The notes below the pieces were generated by a model, which did no database searches, was not told the DNA's origin, and worked only from the letters and a program-made list of their open reading frames with translations. A stretch of 64,000 bases of DNA from Neofusicoccum parvum. Taxonomy: Eukaryota > Ascomycota > Dothideomycetes > Botryosphaeriales > Botryosphaeriaceae. The translations under genes were made by a program, and so were the position numbers. The stretch's first letter is position 1; each line of letters starts with the position of its first letter. This document shows, piece by piece, positions 32,181 to 44,237 of this stretch. The stretch covers positions 1,938,491-2,002,490 of the forward strand of contig CP087219.1 in assembly GCA_020912385.1 (NCBI GenBank). The letters run 5' to 3'.

Positions 32181-33408
32181 CTGGGATGCGAGATAGCAGA
32201 CTACGCACCATTTGGTTTGTACGTGCGGGGGTGAGAGCGTCTCGGAGCCATGGTTCTCAGCGAGTAGTACGATGAGCGGGAGGTGAAGACAGCGGTCGAG
32301 AAGCTGTTGGACAGGCTGATGAGGAGGTTGCAAGCATCATGTTGGGGGATTAAGAATTGCCAAGTACCGCGGTGGGCTGGAGAAGCGGTTGGAACTCGAC
32401 GATTGATGCGAAGCGCTTTGATTTGATGAATGCTTCAATTACCCATGTAGATAAATTTCCTTGTTTGACAGTAGGTGCGCTATGTAGACTGAAGCACGTC
32501 GTCATATACTACTATATACAACCCTGTGATTCACTAGTAGCTATCTATGTATAGCGCTATAGCTTTATAGCTAGACGGGATCTGGGTTATTTTGTGTATG
32601 TTAGCTTGTAAGCTTTAACGCTAGTGAACTACCCAACATCGCTGGTGTCATGGTAAGTGGATGGCGAAGAGAGCCGTACAGACAGTCCATTGCGAAAGAA
32701 TAAGGCCAACTGAGCTTCTGCTTGCTTTTCTGTGCAAAATCAAGGACCTGTGGCGGTGTTGCGTAGTCGCCGTTACCCGTTACCCGGCACCCGATAACCA
32801 GTAACCGCTCGGTCCGGAAGTAAATTGCGTATCCTGCTGAAAAAGGGAAAGTACCCACTGCGCTCGTGCCCCAAGACTTGGCCTTTGCTCAAGTACCCTT
32901 ACGGTTAGATCAGTTTAGTGAATATGCTTATTCAGGAGAGTGACGGTTTAAGCCGCAAGCCACAGCCGGATGAGTCTTACAACAGGTTCTTGTGCTTGAT
33001 ATTCCTTCTGCCCGTCTTTTTTTTCTCCCTCCTTTCTGCGACCAATTAACATCCCATCTTGTTTGATTCGTGGTTATCTCTTCAAGACGGCGTCACTCAG
33101 AAATGTGGATCATCGCCTTCGTACGAGGATCACGTACCCATCCGTGGCTAAATCTCGCCCGAAGTCGCTACGCACACTTACGGATGGCATCCACTCAAGC
33201 ACCCAGGAAGTGGTATCCTCTTGTTCCAAGTTCCGGTCCGGATGCAGAATTACGCGTTATCCGAAACGACTCCAACATAAAGGCATCTAATCAGCCACTT
33301 CTGTATAGCACCCACCATATCGATTTCCTCATGCCATTGGAAACCTCGCACACCTTCAATCGCTCCATTACCTAATACAGCTCGCACCAATTCTCTAACA
33401 GAACCGCC
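32181..33408. other. Intergenic, nothing recognised
   Basis: The stretch 32500-32600 is rich in TATAGC words. Only short frames without motifs occur. A pyrimidine-rich run at about 33010-33035 lies upstream of the monooxygenase gene. Confidence 0.5.
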
Positions 33409-36118
33409 ATGGAAAAGAAAGACTTCAAGGTCGTTATTGCCGGAGGCAGCATAGCGGGCCTCACTCTTGCCTGCATCCTCGAGAGGCTCGGTATCGATTT
33501 TGTGGTGTTGGAAGCGTATCCCGAGATCGCCCCCCAAGTGGGTGCCAGCATCGGCCTGCTGCCGAACGGACTTCGCATCCTCGACCAGCTTGGCTTGTAT
33601 CCGGCCATTCGGGGGTTGATTCAGGAACCACTCACCCGTTCGATTTCCCGTGGCGCCGATGGGAAGGCTTTTTTGAACGTTGGGAAGATGGATGAGCATT
33701 TCCGTAATCGGTAATTAGCCTGAGATATTTTCCTGAATCTAAGCTGACTTTCCCTTACAGCCATGGGTACGATGTCATTTTCATTGATCGCCAAATGGTT
33801 CTCCAAGCTCTTTACGATCATTTGAAAAGCAAGGACAAGGTCTTGACCAACAAACGCGTTGTCAAAGTATCCCATCAAGATAGCGGTGTGAGCGTTACTA
33901 CCAAAGATGGAACAGTGTATCAAGGAGATATATTGGTGGGCGCGGATGGCATTCATAGTGCCGTACGGACCGAGATGTGGAAAATCGCAGAGCAAATCAA
34001 GCCTGGATATATCCCAGCGTCCGAGCATACAGCATGTCAGTATTTCTCTTGAGCTCTTCTGGCCCGACACTTACATTATCAGTGCCGTGTGACTATGTCT
34101 GCATGTTCGGAATTTCGGTCATGAAGAACTTCGTCCGCCGCAGCACCAACCATATATTCAACAAACATACCTCGATGCTGGTGATAACAGGGTCCGTATA
34201 CCTTCTTTATTTCAAGGTATTTCAAAAACAAGATACTGATCCAAGAACACTCTGTCTACAGTCCGAATGCGCGCGTTTATTGGTTCTTCTTTGTGAAGCT
34301 GGACAAGACTCACTATGGACCGGATATCCCCCGCTACACAAAAAAGGAAGAGGAGGAGTTTGCTACAAAGCATGCAAGCGAAAACGTCACGGAGGACGTC
34401 ACGTTCGGAGACCTCTACAAAACCCGGATTTCTTCAGTTCTAACAGCGCTGCCCGAGTATGCGTTCAAGAAATGGCATTTTGGGCGGATTATAACTATCG
34501 GCGATGCAGCGCACAAAGTACGTTTTACAGTTTTTACCATATTTAACCAAGCTGACCATCCAAGTTTGAACCTACTAGCGGTCAAGGAGGCAACAGTGCC
34601 ATCGAGACAGCTGCTGTTCTAGCCAACAACTTGACCCGCATGATGAAGAGCCACCCCGAAGGCTTGTCAGACGACCACATCGATACCGCATTTTCGGAGA
34701 CCCAAAAGCTGCGCCAGCCACGCGCGTGGGAGCTGATCAAAGCATCGCATCTACAGCAGGCTATCGAGGCCATGGAGACACCCATCCTTGAGCTCATGGT
34801 CAAATATTACATGCCAGTCATGTCAGTGGACCAGAGGCTTGCTGCGTGGACCAAAAGCATCGAGAGCGCCCACCGACTGGAAATGCTTGACGTTCCAAAA
34901 AGATTTCGCTTCATTCCATTCGTGGATGAGCTTCCGAGCAAGCCTCTTCAATCTTCCGTTATGCCCAGGTTGGTGACTGGTGTTGCCTTTGGGTCGATCT
35001 TTTGGGTGGCGCAGCAAGTCCTGCAGATCAACCCGGACGGCTGGACTTCCAAATTTGTCGACCACCCGCTCAAGAAGACGTATACCGGCATACCGGCGAT
35101 CGATTCTACTCTTTCACTGCTCGTATGGTGTTTTAGCACTGGAGTTGCTGGGAATGATCCCAACTTCAGGCTTCAGTGTTTGTATTTCATGATCATGCTG
35201 ATCCCAATGGCTCTGATCTGGACGATTGAGAGCTACAGGTATGGAAATTACAGATCGCTCGTATCTTTGTAAGTAAATTATGCACCTTCGCACCCCGAAA
35301 GCAAGCTCATTCAGTTCCCAGGCCCGTAGTGTTCGGCGCCGTTTACCAAGTCTTCGGCATCGGCAAGGTAAGATCACACATCAAACCCCCCAACACCCCA
35401 AAGCTAACCCATCAAGGTTGCCCCGATATACTACCTGATCAGCATCTACACATCCAGCAACATCCTTTACACACGCACGACCGGTCGCCCAATCCACTCC
35501 TCCGTGGCACACGCCCTCCTACCGGCCCTCTGTATCGGTTACATCCTCCCCACTGCCCTCATGTTCCTCCCCTATACCGACCCGTCCATCCACCAGACCA
35601 TGGTAGCTCTCTGGCAGCCCTTCCCCATCTATGTCGCCGCCCTGACCTGGGGGATCGCCTCCATCATCCGCCACACCAACCCCACGCAGCCGTTGCACCT
35701 TGAGATGTTCGAGCAGAAGGACCTCACCCCGCTACAGGCCTCGTACAGCTTCGCCTTCGGCGTGACCGCGCTCACGCATCTGGCTAGTCTCTTTTACATT
35801 TTCGCTTCGTCGTCGCTGTCCGTCGCGGAGGTTTTCTTCAACCTCCCCGGCCCGGCCACGCCAGCGAGCGCGGCCGCGAAGTCGGTGTTTGCGTTTTTCA
35901 AATGGGACATGGTGCTGTGCTTCGCAGCTGCTTTAGTTTACTGCTTGTACAGCGTCTTTGAGTTGCGAAGGGTAGGATATATCACCACGGAGCAGGCTGT
36001 CAGGGCGGCTGTCCTCACGGTGGCTGCACAGTTTGTTGTTGGGCCTGGTGCAGCGTATGCGGGGGTTTGGGCGTGGAGGGAGGGTGTTGTTGCGGCGCAG
36101 GTGCGGACTGGGAAATGA
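33409..36118 (+). CDS. FAD-dependent monooxygenase fused to a C-terminal multi-pass membrane domain
   Basis: Seven exons (33409-33710, 33761-34035, 34083-34191, 34262-34517, 34565-35268, 35322-35367, 35417-36118) give 797 aa. Residues 1-420 are a group A flavin monooxygenase of the PaxM type: [18 protein letters not shown] for [15 protein letters not shown] (DG motif) and [21 protein letters not shown]. Residues 480-797 hold about seven hydrophobic helices, including [24 protein letters not shown], and [14 protein letters not shown]. PaxM-like enzymes epoxidise prenyl chains in meroterpenoid and indole-diterpene pathways. The membrane half might anchor the enzyme or act on its product; I cannot assign a family with certainty. 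No prenyltransferase or cyclase gene is nearby. Two donors (GTCAGT, GTCCGT) are non-consensus, but the total frame closes exactly. Confidence 0.85.
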
Positions 36119-36238
36119 ATGGGGTTGTAAAGAATAATTATAGATGACCACAAACTGATTTGGTTTCGGCTTACTAGCTTAGTGACTTTCACATTCTACT
36201 CCTAGAGGCACAAAATTGATTGGTGGTAGTAGGTCTCA

Positions 36239-36556
36239 TTGCTTCAACCTGCGAGTGCATTCCATGCTGTCACGAAAGGAAGTTATAAGTGCCAAAAAGG
36301 CGAACGAAGCAGCCACGCAGCGCAAACAACGCTAGACAAAAATGGATCCAAAACGAGGGTTCCTACGGTTCATGAGGGGCAGTGTTTGATCGATGGAGCT
36401 ACTATCAACCAGCAGATGCGGCGGAAATTGCGCCAACGTGGTGCACGATTGGACGGGCCTGCAACAAAGCAACGTCGATGTAGGCAATGCGGCGAAAGTG
36501 AACACAGTTCTCGCACATGTCAGAAGGAGTCTACCGCAAAACAGTCTAGGCAATAG
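36239..36556 (+). pseudogene. Remnant of a pogo/Fot1-type DDE transposase C-terminus
   Basis: About 105 codons encode KTRVPTVHEGQCL, a basic linker (RRKLRQRGARLDGPATKQ) and a terminal zinc knuckle CRQCGESEHSSRTC. That combination closes many fungal pogo-like transposases. The DDE core and DNA-binding domain are absent, so this is a fragment. No terminal inverted repeats were found. Confidence 0.6.
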
Positions 36557-37489
36557 AAATTAGTAAAGTACCCCCAGTTGCGGCAAAGTAAAGATGCTCC
36601 GCACCTCCGTGCGCTACCGCGGCACGGCAACACGAAGATCCTCCGCTCCGAAATTTCCCTGACCCGCCTCGGCAATTATCCCCTGTCGGTTGGCGTAAAA
36701 GCCCAGCTTCGCAGCCGATCTGTGTGCTAATGCAAATGGGTAACTGTAGACGTGCCACAGTCTCATACTAATAAAAACGCAGAACCATCTCGTACGCCAT
36801 GCGCTTCCACCCGGTGCCCCTACCACGAAGGTGGAGGAATAGTCCCGTTAGAACGCAGCGCACGCAACCGATGCCAAAAATTGAGAGACCAGTTGCTCTA
36901 TTCATCCCAGCGGTGTTCTTGAGGGTTTCTTCCTGATGCACAGAATAAACTATGCTATCTTCTTCTCCGTATCTGGACGACACTGCGAAAGCTCGGCTCC
37001 TCACCATTCCGGATGGCTGGGCGTGGCACTCTACATCGCCGTGGGCGGCTCAGTACTAGAACTTTCCGTTGCCTAACAACATGTCCTGAAAACACCGGAC
37101 ATAGGGTGGGAGGATGTTTTCCGACGCGCCTGTGAGCATACGGCTTGCAAAGTTGGAAGGGCCCTTGCCCATGCGGACAGCATTTCCAAGCCATTCCTAG
37201 GCCACCGAGGATTCGAGATGCAAGGCACAACTTCAAGAAGGACGGTCTTGACATTTTAGACTTCTTGAATGCAATTGCTGGTAAAGGCGGGCCAGAGGAG
37301 ATAGAGGTTCGGCTTAAGGGGGTAGGCTTTATTGAGGGTTTGGCAATGTCCTCGATGAATGATGGCCATGTCTCTCTTGTCAACTATGGTAAAGTGGGTT
37401 GTTCAACGAGACAAACATTTTCATATTTCTATGGTGTTCGGATGTGGACTAATAGGAATCATGTTGGTGCCCAAACTCTTTCCGTAACA
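36557..37489. other. Intergenic, nothing recognised
   Basis: Short open frames exist on both strands (for example 37145-37507 +, overlapping the end of the regulator gene), but none shows motifs or splice structure. Confidence 0.45.
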
Positions 37490-39798
37490 TTAGTAGCGAG
37501 ATCCTAGCGCTTCTGAAATGTGTACATGTATGCTCATGGAATGGGGATCTTTCGGGTCGAGAAGAACATGTAATTGATCAATGAGAATCTTCAGTTCCGG
37601 CCAGCTCAGTTGAAGCCACATCCAAAGCCGGAGCTCGTCGATAGATGCTATGAATAGCTGTTAATGTACATCAAATAAACAAGGCGATGATTTTGCATAC
37701 CTATAAGTTTGGATACCAGCGGCCACCAGGTAGAAAACCGGCGGAGCGACATGTATAAAATCTCAACAGCAGCCTCCAAGCGGCGTTTTACAGGCTCTGA
37801 AGTGACGAGCTCTGAGGGGATGGACATTTCGTGAATCAACAGTATCATGCAGGCATACCAGATCAGATAGCTGATGATCGGATTGACAAGTTCATAGTAC
37901 GATGCATCCCAGTGCTTGAAGACGGAACTGATATCCTCGGCATATCGCACACAGTTTTGCCATCCTTGGATGTGAAGATTCTCATGATCGTCGCCATTCA
38001 TTCCAAAGATGGGGAGGTCACTTTGAAGGCGAAGGCTGTTGCGGAAAGAGATTATTAACCAGAAGTGAGGACCTCAACCAGACGCAGAATCTTACACATT
38101 AAATTGCAGAAGCATTTCCAGTCGCCTCCGGTGCTGCTGTGGTGTCTCATGCGGTTCAGTCCAGCGAGCCGGACTGTAAAACCATTCCGGGAGCGAGCTC
38201 TGTATGAAGAAACAGGCGGAGACAATATTATTGAGCCGGTCGCGATGCTCAAACCTGGACTTGAGCCCCAGGAGACAACGGAGAACGTGCGATTCTCGGA
38301 ACAGGGCGGTGATGTGAACGTAGATCCTTTCGCAGGTAAGAGCTTGATCCAGCTTGTCGCCTCCTAGGGCTTGTTCAAATCCCCGAGGACCAGTCTGTAG
38401 GGACTGTTTGGACGAGGGCCGTAATACACCCGCAGTGAAGTCCTCGATGGAGGTGGATGTGAGGAAGGTGCAGATAAGGTTGTCATCGATCCCCAGCTGA
38501 GTGAGTGCGACTCCGTTGAAGCAAGTGTCCAGTTTGTAGACTGTCCACCAGACAAAGCGACATTCTTCCCGCTCTTCTTCTGTAATGTCATATTTCATTT
38601 TCGGGCTGTCAATCTGGTGCAAACCACAGCCGATCGCCGTCCGAGTCATATGTCCTGCTTGGGACCAAGCTTTGTAGCCCGGAAATTGCATATATTCGTA
38701 GATGGCAAGAAGGCACTCCGTCTTTGCCGAATTGAGGTCGATCGGGTCAGGCCTTTTCGAAGTCATTGTCTCATAGGGTGACCCTGAACGAGACAGGATG
38801 GCTTGGCAGTGGTGGTAGTCCCTGTATTGGGCTAGCCTTGTCTTCGGAGAGAATCTGGCTGCGAGGGCGAGCATAATGGCCAGGAGCTCTTTTGGGATCC
38901 TGCCACGGACCATGTCGTGATAGAACACCGCCTCACGGAAAAGGGGGAACATTGGTTGGATATGACAAAAGTATAAGGCAAATCTTGAAAGCATTAGTGG
39001 TGTAGGAATGAAAGGGGAGGTACTTACAGTTGTTCCAAGTCCGCTTGGTCAAAGGTGCTGTTTTCTATTGGTATTGTCAAACTACAATCACCAGATTCCG
39101 GGAAGTTCAGGCTTATGCTGTCCATATGCGGGGTACCTGGATTGGTCAGAAAGTTTGGTACTGCATGAGTGACTTCTGTAGCACCTGGATTGCTCGAAGC
39201 AGCCACATCCGATTCCGTGGCCACCGCACCGACTTCACCTCTATGAGGTTGTTCAAACGTGTTGTTGGAATTGAACATGGACTCCAAGTTAGCTATGAGT
39301 GCATCATCTGTATCAGCTCACTCGGATCCAGGCAATTTTTGGCTTTCCAGCCGAGACCAAACATACCAATCCGGGATAGTAGTGTGCATCTTCGACGGCT
39401 TTTAGTTCCCTTCTGCGGGCCAGGCTTTCGCCGCGTACCGCTGTAAACGCACTCGAGTTTGCGTTGATGACAGAGAGAGCATGAGGGTTTCTCGAAAGTA
39501 CCTTTCAAATGAGCACGTAATTTTTGACTGGAGCTTAATGACCTATATAAACTTACATTTTCTCTTCTTCCTTTGATAGGAAACGTGGCCATGTCAATGA
39601 CTGATAGTCTAAGAGTGCTTCTCAGGGTATAATATACCTTCTACAGTTCTCACAAGCCTTGTTTGATTTTACATTTTCGGTGATTTGACTGGTTTCCGTC
39701 TGTATCGATACGGCGCTTTGTGTTGTGTAAGCGCCAGATACGTCTAACGGCGATTCAGCTGGGGGTGATGAAATAAATGCCTCCAGATCGCCAACCAT
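37490..39798 (-). CDS. Zn2Cys6 fungal-specific transcription factor with a 14-nt micro-exon
   Basis: Seven minus-strand exons: 39798-39638, 39570-39557 (14 nt), 39501-39367, 39307-39028, 38983-38096, 38035-37701, 37647-37490; total 656 aa. The zinc cluster is rebuilt only by including the micro-exon: Cys 49, 52, 59, 66, 69, 76 in the exact C-X2-C-X6-C-X6-C-X2-C-X6-C spacing, from ACENCRRKKRKC on. The linker reads RRKPGPQKGTKSRR. The middle fungal-specific domain has FCHIQPMFPLF, AGHMTRTAIGCGLHQID and CRFVWWTVYKLD. The C-terminus (ELRLWMWLQLSWPELKILI) is recovered by the last intron. It is a nuclear regulator with unknown targets; the flanking monooxygenase genes are candidates by position. 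Confidence 0.88.
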
Positions 39799-40459
39799 GC
39801 CTATGTGAAAAGCGTCGGGGCAAGTCCGTTAAAGACGAAGTTAAGTCAGGTATAAGCTTGTTTTCGTTGGCTAACTTCAGGGGCAGTAGACCAGTGAGCC
39901 CGAGCAAGTTGCGCAAAAGCGTGGTAGGACGAGTGTTATGAGAGTCGCAGTCACTGCAGATACCTGAGAACAAATTGTTCTTTAAATATTAACTCGAGAA
40001 GACGTCGTCGGCCCGAACCCCGCTGCTCCGTGCTCTCTGCCCCAGCGTGCCTTTCCCGAGCAACGACACGAATTGACCGATCAACAGCAGATTTAGCGTA
40101 GGATGGCTCTGAGCTACACTAGCAACGCAGCATATACGAAATGGTGCTATCGCTATAACGCTCTCGGTCGCTCTGCTAATCTACATGACGAGCGACGCAG
40201 GATCTACGCCTGACCGGAAAACGCTGGCTTTTCGGCCTCCAATAGGATACCTTGCTTATAAGCCGTGAGATACCGGTGATACCCGGATCTACACCCCTTT
40301 TCCCACCTGTGCGGAACATTCAATAGTACGAATAGAAGATTTGGAATACGGCACCTCCCAGCCGTGATGAATGCAAACTAATAGCAGCTCTAGGCATCTC
40401 TTTCTGAATGCGCTTTCAAACATTTCTTTCTCTCACTCTGACCATAAAGTTCTTCTACT
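39799..40459. other. Intergenic, nothing recognised
   Basis: This is the upstream region of the regulator gene to the left CTACT duplication of a solo LTR. No other feature was seen. Confidence 0.45.
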
Positions 40460-40913
40460 TGTAACGGCGGGCCTCTGCCTCTAAGGATCCAAACACCGAA
40501 GAGGGTGGTAAGCCGTGTGGGGTTTACCTTGAGCGGGTATAAGAGAGGGGGTGAGAACAAGTACGGATGAGTACACGTGACTGAGCACTGCGTGCGAAGG
40601 CCGTGTTACTAATCAATGGTGTAGATTGATTATCGAAGTTGACCACGAAGGTCAAAGCTATACTAATGAGCGTGGTTTATATACGTAGGGGAGTTCTATA
40701 CAATCTGTGGTTCATGGAGTTCATGTTGTGGGGTGTCCTGAACCGTCTGAACTGGAGTTCAGAGGTTCATTCTGCCAAGCCCATATGAACTGGTGAACTG
40801 GTGGGGCGTCACGTGATCCTCGACTACCTGGAGGGATCTTCCGCGGCGTTTGTTCGCGCCCCGCTTATCCTTCTTCTCTACCTTTCCGACCCTGTGAAGG
40901 CTGCGCCGTAACA
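40460..40913 (-). repeat. Solo LTR of the gypsy family, reverse orientation
   Basis: 454 bp, starting TGTAACGGCGGGCC and ending GGCTGCGCCGTAACA (reverse of the full element's LTR). It is flanked by CTACT on both sides, a target duplication showing LTR-LTR recombination. Its word region carries GTTCA/TGAAC eight times (40710-40798), unlike the GCTCA words of the full element. Confidence 0.93.
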
Positions 40914-42247
40914 CTACTTACAAACGAACTCAGCTCGGGGATAAGTTTTAACATCTCTATTAAGCTAAAATTCTTACCGATACATGTCCTAGACCCGTGG
41001 CCGAACTAGGTTTTTGTATGCGTTAGCAAGACAGTTCGCCGCAAGATGAATAAGGGAGGTGGTTAATAACTCACCGGAAGAAAGTATACTCCTATCATCT
41101 TCTACAACATGCGCGTTAATACATTTAGTTCAAAACCAACCCATTTCATCTAGACACGTACCGTAATTGCGTCGATAACATCAAAGGCGTAGCACTGCAG
41201 TCACCACGATAGGTCGATTACTTTCTCGGATCTACAACCAAGTCAGCGAAGCAATTCAAGTAACCCAACGCAGTTATTCACTACACCCTCAATATTTAGC
41301 AGCGCTAATATCAAATACAAAGATACCACTTTAAGCTTATTTACAGAATGTCGTTTTAGGTCTCTATCTATAAACAACTCCACCGCAGCGGCATCGAGAT
41401 TTAGACCGTCATTATACTATAGGCCCTTATAAAGACTGTGCCGTGGCCGTAGACCGGCTTGATAGCTAACGGATCGTCGATGTAGTAGCCGTAGGGAGTA
41501 AGCCAAACAACAGGTCCTGTAAAACGTAAGCACAACCAAACGGAAAATGTCCAAGTTTAGTCTTCGAGCGGGTAGGCTTCTATCCTGCCGAATTTTCGGT
41601 TTAGTCCGATGTGGTTTATTGCAAGTTCCCACGTCAAATTACCTAGAGATACCGCAGCCTAGTCAAGCGAGCAATTAAAGGGCCTGGCACAGAGTGTAGA
41701 GGAGAGAATACTGCGCGACTGACCGAGCGAACTTAAAGAAATGTCGCAAGGCAGGCAATTGAGGGAAGTGCAAGATACTGGGGACTGGTCCCCGCTAGCT
41801 CACTGATGCAACCCATGATAAAGATCTGGGAGCGCTGAGATCTATGTTTTCGAAACTTGGGGAGATAATTTAGATGATTATGTGTCTTGAAGCGGACGTA
41901 GCAGACTCCAGCGTGCTAGTACTAAGGTACTTCAACGGTAGTTTTTCAATGCGGTAAGGCCTGACCTACCAAAAGAGTTATGCTGTGAGACATTAACGCA
42001 GGTGGGACTGCGGAGAATCTCGAAGATGATGCGCGGGGGTATTAAGTGGGCCTGGCTTAACAATGCCAAGACTGCGTAACAACTAAGATGTTCCGCTACC
42101 GAGAGAACGGGCCGAAGCTGGGGGCTTTCTTCCGTCTAGCCGTAGACGTGATGCTCGACTGGGCTGAGATATATAAGTGTAGACGCTCTCCGGTTTAGCG
42201 TCTTATTCGCAAGTCTCCAGTATTATCAAGTCACTGCTTTCATCGTC
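40914..42247. other. AT-rich intergenic stretch, possibly eroded transposon
   Basis: No intact frame was found. Many TA dinucleotides and stops in all frames around 40920-41700 suggest RIP-type erosion, but no parent element is recognisable. GATATATAAG at about 42168 is a good TATA box for the next gene. Confidence 0.4.
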
Positions 42248-43773
42248 ATGGAAAAATCACCGCCCTCGGGTATATCTATCCTCATCGCCGGAGGGGGACT
42301 CGCCGGACTCGCCTGCGCAATTGAAAGCTACCGTAAGGGACATATGGTCCGCGTCCTTGAGAGGCGACCTAATTTCGACGAACATGGTAAGTAGAGCTTT
42401 TGCAGGATGAACAGGTATTGATGTTGATATTCGATAGGAGGGATGATCAATATTGGATCGAGCGCGCTGCACACGCCCGAAAAATGGCCTGGCTTCCTTG
42501 AACAAGCAAGAAAGAACTGCTACAAGCCCGTGATCCATTTCTACAAGTACACTGGTGATTTTCTGGGTGAATCTCCTCTTGGTGTGCCCGGATACCCATC
42601 TATGCCAACAACTCGTGGAGTGCTCCAACGGGACCTCTACGGGTATGCAAAGCAGTTAGGAATCTCAGTGGAATTTGGCGTCCGCGTGATGCAGTACCGC
42701 GAGACGCATGACAAAGGAATTGTCATCACTTCTGATGGGCGCGAGATTGAAGCCGACCTTATCATCGCTGCAGACGGCGTAGGATCGACATCTTCGGCGC
42801 TTATAACTGGCGAGAAAGAACTGCCTGCCAGCAGTGGCTACTCCATCTATCGAGCGACCTTCCCTATTGGACCTGCCCTAGAGAACCCGGTTATCGCGAA
42901 AGAGTTCGAGGGACTCAAGACCCGTATATCCATTCACATGGGCCCCGATGTTCACGTCGTGGTCGGGAAGACCGAGACTGACGTCAGCTGGTATATTACC
43001 TACAAGGTATATAAGGGAAAAACAAAATATGTACTATTTAACAAGAATGCCGCTGACCGAAAACCAGGTTGACCCGGGAAAGGACGAGGGCGCTACCGCG
43101 GCATTGGACGAGGCCTTGAAGCATGTACAGGGCTGGGCACCATCCATCACCGAGCTTGTCAAGTTCACTCCGGACAAACTTGCTCTCAACTGGAGGATTC
43201 TGTGGCGCAACCCAAATCCTCAGTGGTACTCCCCTGAGAGTAGGATTCTCCAAATCGGGGACGCGGCTCACTCGTTCCTCCCATCGTCAAATAACGGCGC
43301 GACCATGGCTTGGGAAGACGCTTTCTCTATAGCCGCGTGTCTTGATATCGGCGGGAAGAACAGAATCCCACAAGCTGTTAGAGTGCACACTTTACTCAGG
43401 TTTGTCCAATACATTATTTTACTACGACGCACGGCGCCGTTGGCTAATAAAGGAACCATCTAGATTCGAGCGTACAGCTTGCGCCCAAAAGACGGGGTTT
43501 AAAAACCGGGAGCGCTGGCATAGAACGGAATGGGGAAGCATGGCTGAAGCCGAGCAAGTTGACAAATTTGTGGGAGACTGGATTCTGAAACACGATGCGG
43601 AGCAGTATGTTTACGAAAACTACGAACAAGCGGTAGATCACCTGGAGGCGGGAACGCCGTTCAAGAACACAAACTCGGTTCCAGGATATACATACCGCCC
43701 TTGGGACATTATGCAGCTCACTGAAGCATCGCGGAGGGGCGAAGACGTTGAAGATGAGGGTGAGTGGTACTAG
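42248..43773 (+). CDS. FAD-dependent monooxygenase, salicylate-hydroxylase-like
   Basis: Exons 42248-42386, 42438-43006, 43068-43399 and 43464-43773 give 449 aa; the introns are 51-64 nt. FAD motifs are ILIAGGGLAGLACAIES, LIIAADGVGS and ILQIGDAAHSFLPSSNNGATMAWED. There is no transmembrane tail, unlike the other monooxygenase at 33409. Relatives hydroxylate aromatic acids or act in secondary metabolism using NAD(P)H and oxygen; the substrate is unknown. A TATA box lies about 80 bp upstream of the ATG. It is followed on the same strand by a malate dehydrogenase gene. Confidence 0.88.
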
Positions 43774-44237
43774 GTCGCTGATGTAGATTTACAAATAGAC
43801 ATTCTTTTTGTTTCACCCTGTATACTTTCCTTGTTACGTGAGCCTTAATATTGTTACAGTGATTTGGATGAAGAATGGTTTCTAGAATATTTCTATCAAG
43901 TCCTCAACGTATCACACGCGGCTAGCTACGTCAGTACCTAGTATGCGGTTAATAATTGAACCGTAGCTTATTGCAAGTAATTTAGGGGCCGTATTATTTT
44001 AAACCTCGATGTTCAGCATTGGCTCGATTTAGGTCATTCTCGGCTAATCTATAGCCCGTATCTTTGGATGGCCCTGTTATTGTGGAACTCGCACAGGATA
44101 ATTAGCATGTAAGGCAGAGACTGCACATAATATAAGGCGAGCTATGTCACGCGGTAGAAGAAAGGCAAGAGAGCATACAGGCTTGGTTTTTACGACAACG
44201 CTGGATTTCACATCATTGAAGAATCATCACCATCAAC
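43774..44237. other. Intergenic, nothing recognised
   Basis: AT-rich spacer. TATAAGGCG near 44130 could be the TATA box of the malate dehydrogenase gene. Confidence 0.45.

Noticed and set aside
37145..37507. 120-codon plus-strand frame next to the regulator gene
   Set aside because: It overlaps the 3' exon of the Zn2Cys6 gene and shows no recognisable domain.
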